Source of the DNA: Dichetophora obliterata
Taxonomy: Eukaryota; Arthropoda; Insecta; Diptera; Sciomyzidae
Assembly: GCA_963920525.1 (NCBI GenBank)
Contig: OY986439.1
Span: 212,984,500 to 213,048,499, forward strand
Length of the DNA: 64,000 bases
Direction of reading: 5' to 3'
The notes below the pieces were generated by a model. It was not told the DNA's origin. It searched no databases and saw only the letters and a program-made list of their open reading frames with translations. Within the stretch, counting starts at the first letter, position 1. Each line of letters begins with the position of its first letter. Below, piece by piece: positions 1 through 10,260 of this stretch. The position numbers and the translations under genes are program-made.

Positions 1-404
1 AGACAAGCTGTATTTTTTTTTTTTTTTATATTTTCCATCACAAGCTTTTTTCATTAAAATAAGTACATTTTTACAATATTTCCTTTGAAAATATCAAATT
101 TTGCAATAAATAAAGAAACATAATATTTTTTCTATTTAAAAAAAGGAATGCTTTTAATTAACTGGATTATTTGTTATAATTTTAAGCATTATTTGGTTAA
201 AAATGATAAAATATGGATATTTTACAATTATGTCTTTAAAGCACTTAACTGAATGTGTTCAAGAAAATTACTCAACTTTAAAGCGTTCCAAAAAAAGCAA
301 AACTAACTTTATTGTACTAATTTTTAAAACTCTTAAGTAAGCATTTTTGATACGTTCAGATAATTAGTATTGATATGTATGCTAACGTACACTCAAAAAT
401 ATTT
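1..404. other. AT-rich sequence, nothing recognised
   Basis: Very AT-rich sequence with homopolymer runs. I see no coding pattern, RNA gene or repeat structure that I can support. Confidence 0.5.
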
Positions 405-409
405 GTGTG

Positions 410-545
410 TAAATATTACTAATAACTGCGTCCATTCTACGAATTTTATTCGTAGTTTTCAGCCACAAACAGGATTCGTAGAATCGACGTATATTAGTAC
501 ATATTACGAATATTTTATTCGTATTCTTAAAAAAATAAGTATATT
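410..545. repeat. End of an ACGAAT-rich dispersed repeat
   Basis: The motif GTCCATTCTACGAATT followed by TATTCGTAG-type inverted words occurs here and again near 30290-30310. Both places are followed or preceded by SINE-B-type tRNA-like units and by many ACGAAT/ATTCGT words. This is probably one repeat family present twice; the full boundaries are not clear. Confidence 0.45.
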
Positions 546-560
546 TATTTTATTTTTTTT

Positions 561-942
561 AAAGGTTCAAAGAACCAAGGCATGCGCCTTATACAAGCAA
601 GGTTTGGTCTTTGACCTGAAAGGAAAGGGATAGATTTATTTAGACGAATTGATGGAACCATACGTGAATTATTGATTAGGCGAAACAACCGTGAAAGACA
701 ATTTGCATTGCTTTTAACCGAGGCTAGTGCCTTAGCCTCGAGCAAGCATTTCCAGCCCTTAGATGTTCCTGTCCTTTAATTCCACATTTTCCACAATTTA
801 GTTGTGGGTTTTTAGTTTTCCCATAATACTTAAATGTAGGGCAGAACAAAACAAGAGAAAAGAACCATGCCCGAGCCCGGATTCGAACCAGGGACCTCTG
901 GGTTGATAGCTTAGCGCACTCTCCACTAGACTACAAAGGCCG
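561..942 (-). repeat. SINE-A copy 1, tRNA-derived, minus strand
   Basis: This copy matches two others in the window (40871-41188 and 46026-46900). Read on the minus strand, a tRNA-like head lies at about 868-942, with a box-A-like TAGTCTAGTGG and a box-B GGTTCGAATCC. A body of about 250 bp follows, and the tail reaches an A-rich run (T-run on plus at 541-560). The acceptor arms of the tRNA-like head do not pair properly, so it is a SINE head and not a tRNA gene. This copy has slightly diverged in the GCCTTA segment that in copy 3 holds a MITE. Confidence 0.7.
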
Positions 943-1010
943 ATATTAAATGAATACATTTGTTATATTTACGAATGATCATAATATCTTATAACGAAAA
1001 AAAAAATTTT

Positions 1011-1272
1011 TCTGTTTGAGCTGTGGTTTGAACCTCGGGTCTTTAGCTTACGGTTCACGCACTCCACTAGTAGGCTACAGTCACTTTACAGTGATACAGT
1101 TCCTTATATTCTTTAGTTGTTCGATAAGCCAGTAAAAAATAAAAATTCTGTCTGAGCTGGGGTTTGAACCTCTGCTCTTTAGCTTACGGGTCACGCACTC
1201 TGCCAGTAGGCTACAGTCACTTTACAATCATACAGTTCCTTATGTTCTGTAGATGTTCGACAAACAAGCCTG
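1011..1272 (-). repeat. SINE-B, two tandem tRNA-like units, minus strand
   Basis: Two similar units at about 1011-1135 and 1147-1272 each carry, on the minus strand, a GTAGCCTACT box-A-like segment and a GGTTCAAACC box-B-like segment. Each is followed by the same leader-type sequence ending near GTTCGACAAACAAG or its variant. A single diverged copy lies on the plus strand at 30048-30183. The family is distinct from SINE-A. I take it as a tandem dimer of a tRNA-derived SINE. Confidence 0.6.
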
Positions 1273-1299
1273 AACGATTTCGGTTTTCAATTTTTTAGA

Positions 1300-1735
1300 C
1301 TCTACTAATAGTTCGTACATTCTACTAATAGTTCGTACGGTCAGCCTACGAATGAATTGTTTCTCCTAATAATTTTTTTTATTCGTAAAAAGTACGAAAG
1401 CATTAGTAAATACTACGAATGTAATGAAAGAAATTACAAAGTTATTCGTAAGAGAAATTTACGAATATTATTATTTATATGTACACAAGCATTCGTAAAA
1501 TGTACTTATATGAATTGATTGATTTTTGTTTACGAATATCATTAGTATATAAAACAAATATATTCGTGAGTACTACATCAGGTATTAGAAAATTTTTACG
1601 AATGAATTTGTAAAGATATCACAATAAAAATATTTTGTATGTTGTACGAATATTTGTAGAATTCACGAATATTTTGTTTACTAATATTATTCGTAGAAAT
1701 TTTACTAATAAATTTTTTTTAGAGAACTTTGTAGC
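1300..1735. repeat. ACGAAT-rich repeat body
   Basis: A dense run of ATTCGT/ACGAAT words, with a short tandem duplication of CTACTAATAGTTCGTAC near 1303-1340. It resembles the sequence flanking SINE-B at 29930-30370, which suggests the same host repeat, with SINE-B inserted in or part of it. Confidence 0.4.
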
Positions 1736-1969
1736 ACAAACATTTGCCTGGTAGAACTCCGACTGCATTCTACCAAATAATTAAGGTAATAACCAAATTT
1801 ACCTTTATTATTATTCATCCTATTGTAATGCAGAACTGTAAGTGGAGCTTATTTGCTTAAAAGTTTTATTTGTTTAAAAACAATTATTTTATGATAGCCC
1901 TGAGTTATGCGCAAATTTTGGGTACACCATTCCCAATCCCTCGAACTTTCGCCAAATAAATAAAAAGAC
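1736..1969. other. Unassigned AT-rich sequence
   Basis: No coding or repeat pattern recognised. Confidence 0.4.
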
Positions 1970-1972
1970 TAA

Positions 1973-2779
1973 CAGCCCTATTCTGGTTGTTAACTTAACA
2001 AGGAATAGTTAAGGAGCTCTTGTTAAGCTGCTTGTTATGTTATGTAAATGTTGGTATTCTTAAAAATCATTAACAACATAAAAGCTTAAAAAGCTTTTAA
2101 AGTTCACCATGCATGGTGAAAATCGATATGCCTATTGAAAGAAGAGATGCGCTATATAAACAGATGCTTCGAGTGCAGCTTGTGACTTTGCAAGCGCTTG
2201 AAAAATTTGCCACGGCTACTGAAAGATTTCATTATCAACACTTACAGCCCTATTCTGGCAAATTAACAAATTGTTAACCAGTATTTTGAATATTTCTATA
2301 TGTTTGTTGTTTTCAATACAAAATTTAAAGCTCAAAAAACAAAATTTGTTAATGAAATTGTCAATAACTGAAAAGCAGTTGACAATTTTTATCAACATTT
2401 TTTATTTTTGAGCTTCAAATTTTGTTTTGAAATAAAACAATTACAACAAACACATAGAAATATTCAAAATACTGGTTAACAATTTGTTAATTTGCCAGAA
2501 TAGGGCTGTTAAAATAAATAAAAAATTCCTCCATTTTTTTAGTTTAATGTATTTAAACTCAATATTATATATTATAATTTGTATTTTTTTATTATTTTCA
2601 CAACAATTTTCTATCTAAGCACATACATTTCATTCGTTGTTAAGACTCTTTCTGTTATTAACAAAATTGTAAGGAAAAGAGCTTTTAAATTTGCAGCAGA
2701 ATACGAAACCTTAACAAATTGTTAATATTAACTATTTTGTTAATGTGGTGAGCTTAGTTAAGCTGCCAGAATAGGGCTG
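1973..2779. mobile_element. PIF/Harbinger-type element (outer), TSD TAA
   Basis: The ends are CAGCCCTATTCTGG and its reverse complement CCAGAATAGGGCTG, flanked on both sides by the trinucleotide TAA (1970-1972 and 2780-2782). Three-base TWA duplications are characteristic of PIF/Harbinger elements. Inside, 2119-2244 reads as a short open stretch (MVKIDMPIERRDALYKQM...) that could be a remnant of an accessory protein, but I cannot confirm this. A second copy with the same termini is inserted at 2245-2508. Confidence 0.75.
2245..2508. mobile_element. Nested Harbinger-type MITE, TSD TTA
   Basis: A 264-bp near-perfect palindrome with the same terminal CAGCCCTATTCTGGC as the outer element. It is flanked by TTA at 2242-2244 and 2509-2511. 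The arms run more than 60 bases into the element and contain AAACAAAATTTG-type inverted words. A related partial copy sits inside the hAT element at about 9500-9665. Confidence 0.8.
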
Positions 2780-2782
2780 TAA

Positions 2783-3100
2783 GTGTCTCGATGCCTCGAT
2801 TAAAACAGTTTGCTTTATTATAATCAAGTAGGTTAAAATTAGAATCTGTGTATTTCAATTTCAATATGTACAAACCTATTTATTATGTCTTTTTTTTACA
2901 ATGTGGTGGAGGCGGTGACGGCTGGGCTTAGGCAGGACCCGACTGCGATGCCTTAGGCAAATAAACAAACGCTACGTTATTACGAAAAAAGTAAATGCTT
3001 CTACGCTTTAAGGCGGCATGATTTTATTATTATAAATTCAAATTACGCATTTTACGCTCTAGAGTGGCGTGAATTACCCTATTATATAAACACCAAGATC
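2783..3100. other. Unassigned sequence
   Basis: A short GC-richer patch (about 2905-2950) in AT-rich sequence. No gene or repeat family recognised. Confidence 0.35.
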
Positions 3101-3102
3101 TG

Positions 3103-3380
3103 TGCTGATGTAGTAATTCAACCGAGCACTTCAGATGAATAAACGACCGACCAAAGCCGATGTAGTAATCCACTTTAGCACTAAGATAAACAAACGACCG
3201 ACTAAGGCCGATGTAGTAATCCGAACGATCACCTTCGGATAATCAACCGAACTATAGCCGATGTAGTAATTCGACCAAAGACTTCAGACGAATAATCGAC
3301 CGACCGAAGCCGATGTAGTAATCCGCTTTAGCACTATGCTGAATAGACGACCGGCTAAATCCGATGTAGTAATTCGCACA
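3103..3380. repeat. 51-bp minisatellite, about six copies
   Basis: The word GATGTAGTAAT recurs at 3107, 3159, 3210, 3260, 3312 and 3363, spaced 50-52 bases. Between these anchors the units share ACGACCGAC and similar words. Because 51 is a multiple of three, a minus-strand reading frame stays open across the array. I regard that frame as a by-product of the period. Confidence 0.75.
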
Positions 3381-3471
3381 AACAATCTTAAAATACTTAT
3401 AATGCTTAAAAACTAAATGTATTAGTAACGAGCACACTTTCAATAGCTCGTCGGTGAACAACTTCTCATTA

Positions 3472-3633
3472 AGAGCCTGAACAGAATCAAAAATCATTGC
3501 GATCGACGATTCGTTATTGTTGGAAAATACATGCAAAATACGCAGCTCGTTTTCTGCAACGATAAATCGCAGACTTAGAATCTATGCTATTTCAATCGTC
3601 GGTCGCAACGATTTTTGATTCTGTTCAGGCTCC
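3472..3633. repeat. Inverted repeat with arms of about 39 bp
   Basis: GAGCCTGAACAGAATC at 3472 is the reverse complement of GATTCTGTTCAGGCTC near 3618. The match continues for about 39 bases with two or three differences, enclosing a loop of about 85 bases. It could be a small palindromic element or the centre of one. No clear target-site duplication was found. Confidence 0.65.
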
Positions 3634-3639
3634 AAATCG

Positions 3640-3995
3640 TAACAAGTGTCGGACGGTACAAAGCACTACGTTTCCGAGCCGTGCCGAAGTCAGCCAAACA
3701 GCGCACTCTTAAATACCTTTGGTTGAAACCTCTTGTGAATTATAGCGCCACTCATCATGTGGATGTTAAATTCGCCTGTTTTGTTTGTCGCTACCGTGTG
3801 GCTGTTGTATGCTTCGGGTGTATTGCGTTTGTGTGGTTGTCGTATGCCTTGATGTAGTGGCCGTTGTCTGCTTTGACCATATGCCTTAATGTATTGGCTG
3901 TATATACACAGTGGTGTAGCATAACAGTGGCATAGTGAGTGTGGTGCACTAGTGAGTGGAGTATAGTACTTCGTACACGTAAAACCACAAACTAT
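3640..3995. other. Unassigned sequence
   Basis: Moderately GC-balanced with GTG-rich words (for example CAGTGGTGTAGC and CAGTGGCATAG near 3910-3940). Reading frames of 80-140 codons on both strands show no recognisable domain, and I do not call a gene. Confidence 0.3.
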
Positions 3996-4290
3996 AAAGT
4001 AAAACCACAAACAAAATTTCAAGAAAATCACTTTACTAATAAGGGAAAAATAAAAAATAACATTTCTCTTTGTATGGGAGGTGGTTGGTAGTTCTAGTCC
4101 GACTTCGCCCATTTTTTGCGTATCAAGTAATTTCGCAATCGAAATTGCAGCAAAATCGCTCCATTAAAAATGAGAAAAAAATCCATTTTTGCAAACAACA
4201 AAGGAGAAATTATGAAAACCTTTCACTTTGTATGGGCGGTGGGTGAGGTGAGGTCTTAGTCCGACCAGCGCATTTTCACAACATATTTTA
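3996..4290 (+). repeat. Direct duplication of about 160 bp
   Basis: The block containing CTTTGTATGGGAGGTGG and TAGTCCGACTTCGC near 4065-4110 is repeated near 4225-4275 as CTTTGTATGGGCGGTGG and TAGTCCGACCAGCGC. Each copy is preceded by a run of GAAAA-type words. Origin unknown; probably part of a diverged repeat. Confidence 0.5.
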
Positions 4291-4577
4291 TTAACCTTTC
4301 CAAAAGGACGTGTTCAACATGTCAGATCAATATCTTCTTGGAACGAAGTTTCTAACACATCGTTTTGCTGATTTGATTAGATGAAAATCACAAATAGTAA
4401 CATCTTCCAAGCTACAGATTTTTGTAGTTCGACAACCAGGTAAGGGGTGACAGGTAAGGGATAGCCAAGTTAAAAAAATGTTAGGGGGAAAAATAATAGG
4501 ACCATCTTATACAAATGACCCTCCTAGGGTAGGGCTGCCATAATTCTACAGCACTTGACCGGGACATCTTTGCACAT
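4291..4577. other. Unassigned sequence upstream of LINE tail
   Basis: Contains a stretch (about 4430-4555: AGGTAAGGG words, ATGTTAGGGGG, GACCCTCCTAGGGTAGG) that weakly resembles 23800-24000, so it may be a diverged dispersed repeat. No gene seen. Confidence 0.3.
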
Positions 4578-4839
4578 TTTTGTTTTGTTTATTTATTATT
4601 TGCAGTCCTTAGTGTTACAAGATATAATATTTCTTAACTAGCACTAATCATTAAGAAAAAGAAATATGGCAGTAAATATTTAATATACGAAACATTTATA
4701 TTTAATATACGAAAACCTAAAACTAACATGAGAAGCCTATTAAAACAAAAAATCGAAAACATACAATATTATTACAAATAAATATGAAATCTGATTGAAT
4801 ACTTTAAAAGGACTTATCTCCAATATATGACATATTAAA

Positions 4840-5633
4840 CTAATTAAGGGACGACAATGACGATAATAGTTTCTTTTTAAAATTGACAGCGTTGCTAATT
4901 TGTTGTGTGTTATAATCTAAGGAATTCCAAAGACGTGGACCATATATGAAGAATTGCTTTTCGGAGACAAGGCTGGAGTGTCTTGCTAATACAATATTAT
5001 TATTACGGCGCGATTGTGTAAAGCGAAGTCTCTCAAAAAGATAGATAGGTTCAGCGGAAAATATTAATTTGTGGGCATACTGTAGGACTTTTATCTTGAC
5101 AAGGTTATCAAAGGTGGTGTTGTTCATTTGGTAAGCATATTCCGAGACATGATCAAACCTACTCAGACTGTATACATACCGAGCGATATTATTATATGTT
5201 ACTTTTAATTTTTGCTAATGGACAGAATCAGCTTTTGCAAATATCTCACAGCCATACAAGAGAATTGGTAATAAGTATGATTTTGCTATAAGCAGTCTAA
5301 TTCTTAATGGCGTAAAATATTGGGTAGGCCATGAACTGCGTAACATACCATTTACCTTACCTGAGGAACTGGTGATGTGTTCGTTTCATGTCAAGGTATT
5401 ATTAAAAATAAAACCCAAGTTCTTAGCCTTACACACATATTCAATAATCGAGTCGTTAATTACTATATCAGGAAGACTATCATAGTTTATAGGTTTTTTA
5501 TAGACCAACAAACACTTAGATTTTCTTGGATTAATTTCAAGCTCATTTTCTGCGGCCCAATTACCGATTCGCTGGAGTTCTTGATTAAGGATATTCACAC
5601 CACTACAAAGATCAGTTTTATCACATGAAACAT
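4840..5633 (-). pseudogene. LINE RT C-terminal remnant
   Basis: Two minus-strand open stretches encode the end of the LINE polyprotein. 5386-5598 gives NILNQELQRIGNWAAENELE, the usual segment just after the YADD box, with KSKCLLV. 4840-5127 gives the C-terminal domain with YGPRLWNSLDYN and FKKKLLSSL. The two are out of frame or interrupted relative to each other, so this is a decayed 3' part. The block ends at the insertion point at 5633; the preceding codons are at 6115 and beyond. Confidence 0.75.
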
Positions 5634-6114
5634 CCCTCCAGAAAAAATCGGAAGGCTTCCATCTAAAAGTGATAAAGAAACATTCCCCACCGTATCTTTA
5701 GGAAGCTTAAGGGTAGTTTTGTATTTATGTTGTTTCCAAACCGCTTCTTTGAAGAATGCATACGGAAACTTTTACTTATTGTCAAGCAATGACAACAGAA
5801 TATATTAATATCAGTGTTTCCTAGCCGCTTATTATAGAATTCGATAGTCTAGTGGAAGCGCGCTTGACTATCGCTCAAGGGTCCCAGGTTCGAATCCTGG
5901 CCGGACATTTTCATAACAATGTTTCCGCATTAATTTTCAAGACAGTGGAGAGGAATGTTTCCACATTCCTTTTTAACACAGCGGAGAGGAATGTTTCCCT
6001 TTAATGACATGCTATGTAAAAAAATAAATGGAGTGTCCAACGGAAGGGTATGCTAAATACATTCCATGGAATGTTTCCTGTTTATATCCGGGAATGTTTC
6101 CATTTCCTGGAGGG
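5634..6114. mobile_element. TIR element carrying a tRNA-like segment
   Basis: The ends are CCCTCCAGAAA and, on the other side, TTCCTGGAGGG, giving terminal inverted repeats CCCTCCAG(A/G)AA. The dinucleotide AT flanks both sides (5632-5633, 6115-6116). Excising the element with one AT joins the LINE as YADDIQLY-VSCDKTDL in frame, which fixes the boundaries. The inside has several GGAATGTTTCC words and a tRNA-like block at 5841-5908. The superfamily is unknown: an AT duplication and these termini do not match a family I can name. Confidence 0.7.
5841..5908 (+). pseudogene. tRNA-like sequence, not a functional tRNA
   Basis: It shows a box-A-like TAGTCTAGTGGA, a paired anticodon stem (CTTGA with TCAAG) around the 7-base loop CTATCGC, and a perfect T-arm CCAGG-TTCGAAT-CCTGG. 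The 5' acceptor strand does not pair with the 3' CCGGACA, and the loop would give an unusual ATC anticodon. The internal Pol III promoter boxes look intact. I call it a tRNA-derived pseudogene or captured SINE head within the TIR element. Confidence 0.6.
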
Positions 6115-6228
6115 ATAAAGCTGTATATCATCAGCGTACATATGTGTGAAACATTGATTCGGGATTAGCGGAAAATCATTTACGTAAATGGAAAACTAAA
6201 AGGGTCCCAGAACTGACCCCTGGGGAAC
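6115..6228 (-). pseudogene. LINE RT motif block (GVPQGSVLGP to YADD)
   Basis: The reverse complement encodes GVPQGSVLGP, one in-frame stop, then FSIYVNDFPLIP and MYADDIQLY. These are the RT motifs B' and C of a non-LTR retrotransposon. The block is the bridge between the LINE pieces on either side of the two insertions at 5634-6114 and 6234-8660. Confidence 0.8.
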
Positions 6229-6233
6229 ACCTT

Positions 6234-8660
6234 GTAATGAGCATTAAAACTTATCTTATTGAAAAGATTCAAAAATTTATAATTTATAAAAAAGAAAAAG
6301 AAAACAAACTTTGTTATATGTCTAAACTATTATACAAATGCTATGTTTTCTGTAAGCATAAAAGTTGGCCACTCCGGTACCCTAAATATTGATTTTATAT
6401 GTGTACGGTCGTGTGAGCACGAGATTTTGTAGTTACCTAATCTATGTACATTCAATTGATCATATATATAGCATGAATTTGCCCTATTTATTTCGCTCGT
6501 AAGCTGACATACTTTTGAGCAAACCGGTTGACTCGATCCGTTATTTTAGCTACAATCGCCTGACTAAGCTTTTCTGAGATGCGACGAGTTCATTCGAAAA
6601 GTAAAGTGCAGCAGTAAAAGTCAAGCTGAAATCTTTTGTCAGGAAAAAAAAACAACGCAAAACTGTACACCTTGATTGCGCTATAAGTTGAAAAAAAAAG
6701 TAAAGTTATTAAAGTGGTCATAGTTTAATTTGGTTAATTAAATTTGGACTTATCCACGCAGGTCATAAGTGCCAAACCAACCACAGCCTCGGTTACGTCA
6801 CCCAAAGAGTGGGTCTAAAAGTGTCAAAGGAATCTTGGAAAGTACAGCAATCATATTAAAGGCATTTTGCTTCCATAGCTGCTTCAATAATCATCATACA
6901 TATATGTAATCTACACGCGTTTATCATGGATTGGAGGTTTCTGTTTCTGACCTTAATACGACCATGAGTCGTTCTTAAGGTGATGCAGGTCCTCATGGTG
7001 GCTAAATTAACGCGAAAAGTGCATTCTTTAATAAGAAGTCGATTCGGTTTAACAAAGCTTAACAAAATAGTTTTTTTTTTGAGTTTTTGATAAGATTTAG
7101 AAAAATTTTTGATTTATAAAATGAAACTAAGATATATAATTAAAAGTAAATTGAAGAAAAAGGAAAAAAAAAGAAAAAATGAATTAATGAACAGAAAAAA
7201 AAGAAAGAAAAAAAAAATTAAGCATAGTTTAAACATATCAAAATTTTAAATATTAACCTACAATACTATATTGAATTTTTTTTTCTTTTCCATATTTCTT
7301 AACTTAATCTAGACTCTAAAACATACATTGCATTTTCTCTTATACTTAGAATTTGCAATAAGAAGGGGAAAAGGTTTACTTATAATTTTTTTTTTCGCTC
7401 TAACAAAAATATATCTTTACTTATAATGAATCACTGCTAGCGTAAAATTAAGTAAAACAACAACAAATACTACAAACATCAACTTCTTATCGAGTCGCTG
7501 GGCCCATCATCGAAGGAGAACAAGTAAGTGGTGATTGTCTTTGTTTTTTTTTTTCTTACATTTTCCCTTATACTTATCTACTTTTATTTAAATCAATGAA
7601 TTACTAAAATTTCAGTGTGAACTTATATTATAAAACTTAAGAAACATGGCATAGATTAGAATTAAAAAGATTCAATTAGTTTAAAGAAAAAAAAATTAAC
7701 TTATAAGACTACATTAATTAGATAAACAAAAAAACTAAAACAACAACAACATGAATTAATGAGAGTATAAATTCGCTCTCCTACTTTTATGTTGTTTTTG
7801 TATTGCAAGAACTTTAAACAATGTTTCATTTCATTTTGTTCCTACGCGAATAGATTTTTTGTGCTCTATTCTTTCTTACATTTGTGTAATTGTTTTTTTT
7901 TTTTTGAGCTAATAACGATGGCATAGTAGATTTTAAGTTTAGTTGACAATGCTAATCGAAACCCAAAACATGCCAATACAGATTTTATGGTTGTTCTTGC
8001 TAAATGAATGTTAAAGCTAGCTGCCATTTATTATTATATTACAACTCTTGGCTATGTATGCCATAACAGAATTTTACTTTTATTTTGGATGAAATGTAAT
8101 TATATCAAGAAAAAAGAATGAATAAAATGTAAATATTTATAGTCTTGCGATGAAGATGAACATGTTAGTTTAGAATTTTATTGGAGGGATTTGGGAGAGA
8201 AGGTGGGTCTCTCGAACTATGGTTGGGCAGGGGTTATGACACGAGGTAATTTTAACATCATTTGCCTCACTCAGAAGTTAATTTTTTTTTTACCTTCACC
8301 TTACCATAAGACGTATTTTTTTTTATTGCTGTGTTCCTCTTTTATATGAGGCTGTTTTACCCGTTTTGGGTTTTCTTGCGTCTTCTAAGTAATGTACCTT
8401 TTTCTGCAGCTAATGCATTTTGATTCTTATGAGGATTTTGTTTATTTGCTGTTTTCGGGGGTTTTTTTTTTTGTTACACCTGTGCATGAATATTTTTATA
8501 GCATAATGATAATGGGACAAAAAGTAAGTGTAGAGCACGAACTCTGACATAGCCGACGAGTCTAGACCAGGAACCACTATCATGCACACCCGCTCAATGC
8601 ACGATTTGGTCCAAACATTTTCATCTTGCTTAGGCAAAAAGTTTGAAGAAAATCATTATA
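6234..8660. mobile_element. Unidentified 2.4-kb insertion, TSD ACCTT
   Basis: This 2427-bp block interrupts the LINE exactly between the codons for VSKG and VPQG. The pentanucleotide ACCTT is present on both sides (6229-6233 and 8661-8665), and keeping one copy restores the frame. No long open frame, LTR pair or poly-A tail is visible. The ends share only a 6-base TAATGA inverted word. The content is AT-rich with many A/T runs, plus a GC-balanced patch around 6480-6660 and 7490-7530. It could be a non-autonomous element of a family with 5-bp duplications. The identity is open. Confidence 0.6.
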
Positions 8661-8665
8661 ACCTT

Positions 8666-9202
8666 TACTTACTCGAATAAAGTCTGAGTACAAATCACCA
8701 AAACAAACACATTGGAAACGATCATACAGAAGTGAGTAAATCAATTTTATTGCTGTTGGAGAAAAACCGCACCAATTTTTGAGCTTATGGCAAAATATCA
8801 AATAATTAATAGAATTGAAAGCTTTTGAGCAATCTAAAAGAATCAGGAAAGTAGGTTTGTTTGCTTCAATATTTTGGCGAATAGTTTCAGACACATCTGT
8901 AATTGCTGTTGTACAACTACGTTTTGGTCTAAATCCAGACAGTCTGTCCGTAAGTAGACGATTAGTGGTAAAATACGAACTCATTTGCTTGTAAATAAGG
9001 TTTTCGAATGCTTTTGAAAGAAAGGGTAAGATAGCTATAGGCCGAAATTCAGCGTCTAATTACGGAATTGGAATTGTTTTGGCTAATTTTCACTTCTTTG
9101 GAAACACTGATTTAGTAAAGATTGTATTGAAAATATGTGTAATAACAGGTAGCAGTTTAGGTAAAAACAATTTAAGGAACTTAGGAGTAGTACCGTCAAT
9201 GC
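8666..9202 (-). pseudogene. LINE RT fragment
   Basis: The minus strand encodes NRLLTDRLSGFRPKRSCTTA, then FLILLDCSKAFNSI (the first catalytic aspartate region) and FSPTAIKLIYSLLYDRF up to FIRVSKG, where the 2.4-kb insertion begins. Order and motifs fit the N-terminal half of a non-LTR RT domain. The upstream side ends at the hAT insertion at 9211. Confidence 0.8.
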
Positions 9203-9499
9203 CTGTCGAGTAGGGATGTGCAAGTCGAAGTCGAAATAAGTCGAAAGTCGACTTTTGCTTGATAATTTTCGACTTTTGGCAATCGACTTTCTTTCGACTT
9301 TTACTTTCGACTTTTTTTATTTTATGCGAAACAAAAACCTTAATACTAATCTGAGAACTGTCTTCTCTAAACTAATAAATGAAATAGCTGTTTAACAACA
9401 AATAAAGCTGCGTTGGCAACTCTTGATTCCATAAATGTAAAATAGTGGTCGGCAAAATTAAAAAAAGAGACTGTAAGTGGAAGTGTGTTTGGTGTTGGA

Positions 9500-9665
9500 A
9501 ATGTTTTAATGAAATTGTCACTATTTGAAAAGCAGGTGGCAATTTTTATCAAAATTTATTATTTTTGACCTTCAAATTTTGTGTTGAAAAAAAAAACATT
9601 ACAACAAACACATATAAATATCAAGAATACTGAGTAACAAATTTTACTTTGCCAGAATAGGGCTG
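9500..9665. mobile_element. Partial CAGCCC-family Harbinger MITE
   Basis: It is homologous to the inner palindrome at 2245-2508 (shared TTAATGAAATTGTCA, AAAAGCAG and CAATTTTTATCAA words). It ends in GCCAGAATAGGGCTG followed by TTA. The left terminus is degenerate or lost. Confidence 0.55.
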
Positions 9666-9819
9666 TTAATACAAATTTATATTCACAATATTCAAACTAC
9701 GCTCAAATTGAATAATTTTTTATTATAGAAAACAGAAGAATGTTCTGCTTTAAGTCAAATTGGCAAGAATTTAAAACGAGTGCTTGCCATTGAAATCACA
9801 AAAAAAGAATTACAACATT

Positions 9820-10260
9820 GAATTGGTACAAAACCATACGCTTCTTTAAAACTTCTAGATCCTAGGTTCCAAAAGCGCGCAATTCAAAATATCCGTGAGT
9901 GTTCTCAAGCAATCTTTCACCTTGGTAAGCAGCAGTACATAGATAATTACTGCAAATATTATTCCCCCCCCCCCCTTCCATTTAGGTGATCTTGTGAAAG
10001 CCGAGATGAGACATGCAAGAATTTCAAATGAAGAAGTTGTGATAGCAAGAATCTAATAAGCAAGAATCCGATAACAGTGACATATAATGTTTTTTGAATG
10101 AGGTGGTTAAAACAAACATGGACTCTACTATTGATGAAATTGAAGGGATGCCCACTCAGCTGTGCCTTTATCTGGCTCACCCAGCTGTTGATCGAAAACG
10201 AGCCCTAGCTAACCGCCGAATTAACGTAAGCGCCACTTTTTCGAAATTAATTTTTAAATG
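9820..10260 (+). pseudogene. hAT transposase remnant
   Basis: Short open stretches separated by stops encode KLLDPRFQKRAIQNI, a conserved motif of BED-type hAT transposases, and later EIEGMPTQLCLYLAHPAVD, which resembles the start of the hAT C-terminal dimerisation domain. A C-run at 9963-9975 breaks the frame. I regard it as the decayed C-terminal third of the transposase of the surrounding hAT element. Confidence 0.6.

Noticed and set aside
868..942. Possible tRNA genes (also near 1017-1082, 1153-1216, 5841-5908, 30108-30180, 41113-41188, 46820-46893)
   Set aside because: Box A and B are present but the acceptor arms do not pair and the sequences are parts of repeats, so they are SINE heads or pseudogenes.
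3690..4112. 140-codon minus-strand frame
   Set aside because: No domain, biased composition, and it overlaps repeats and an opposite frame. Not enough support for a gene.
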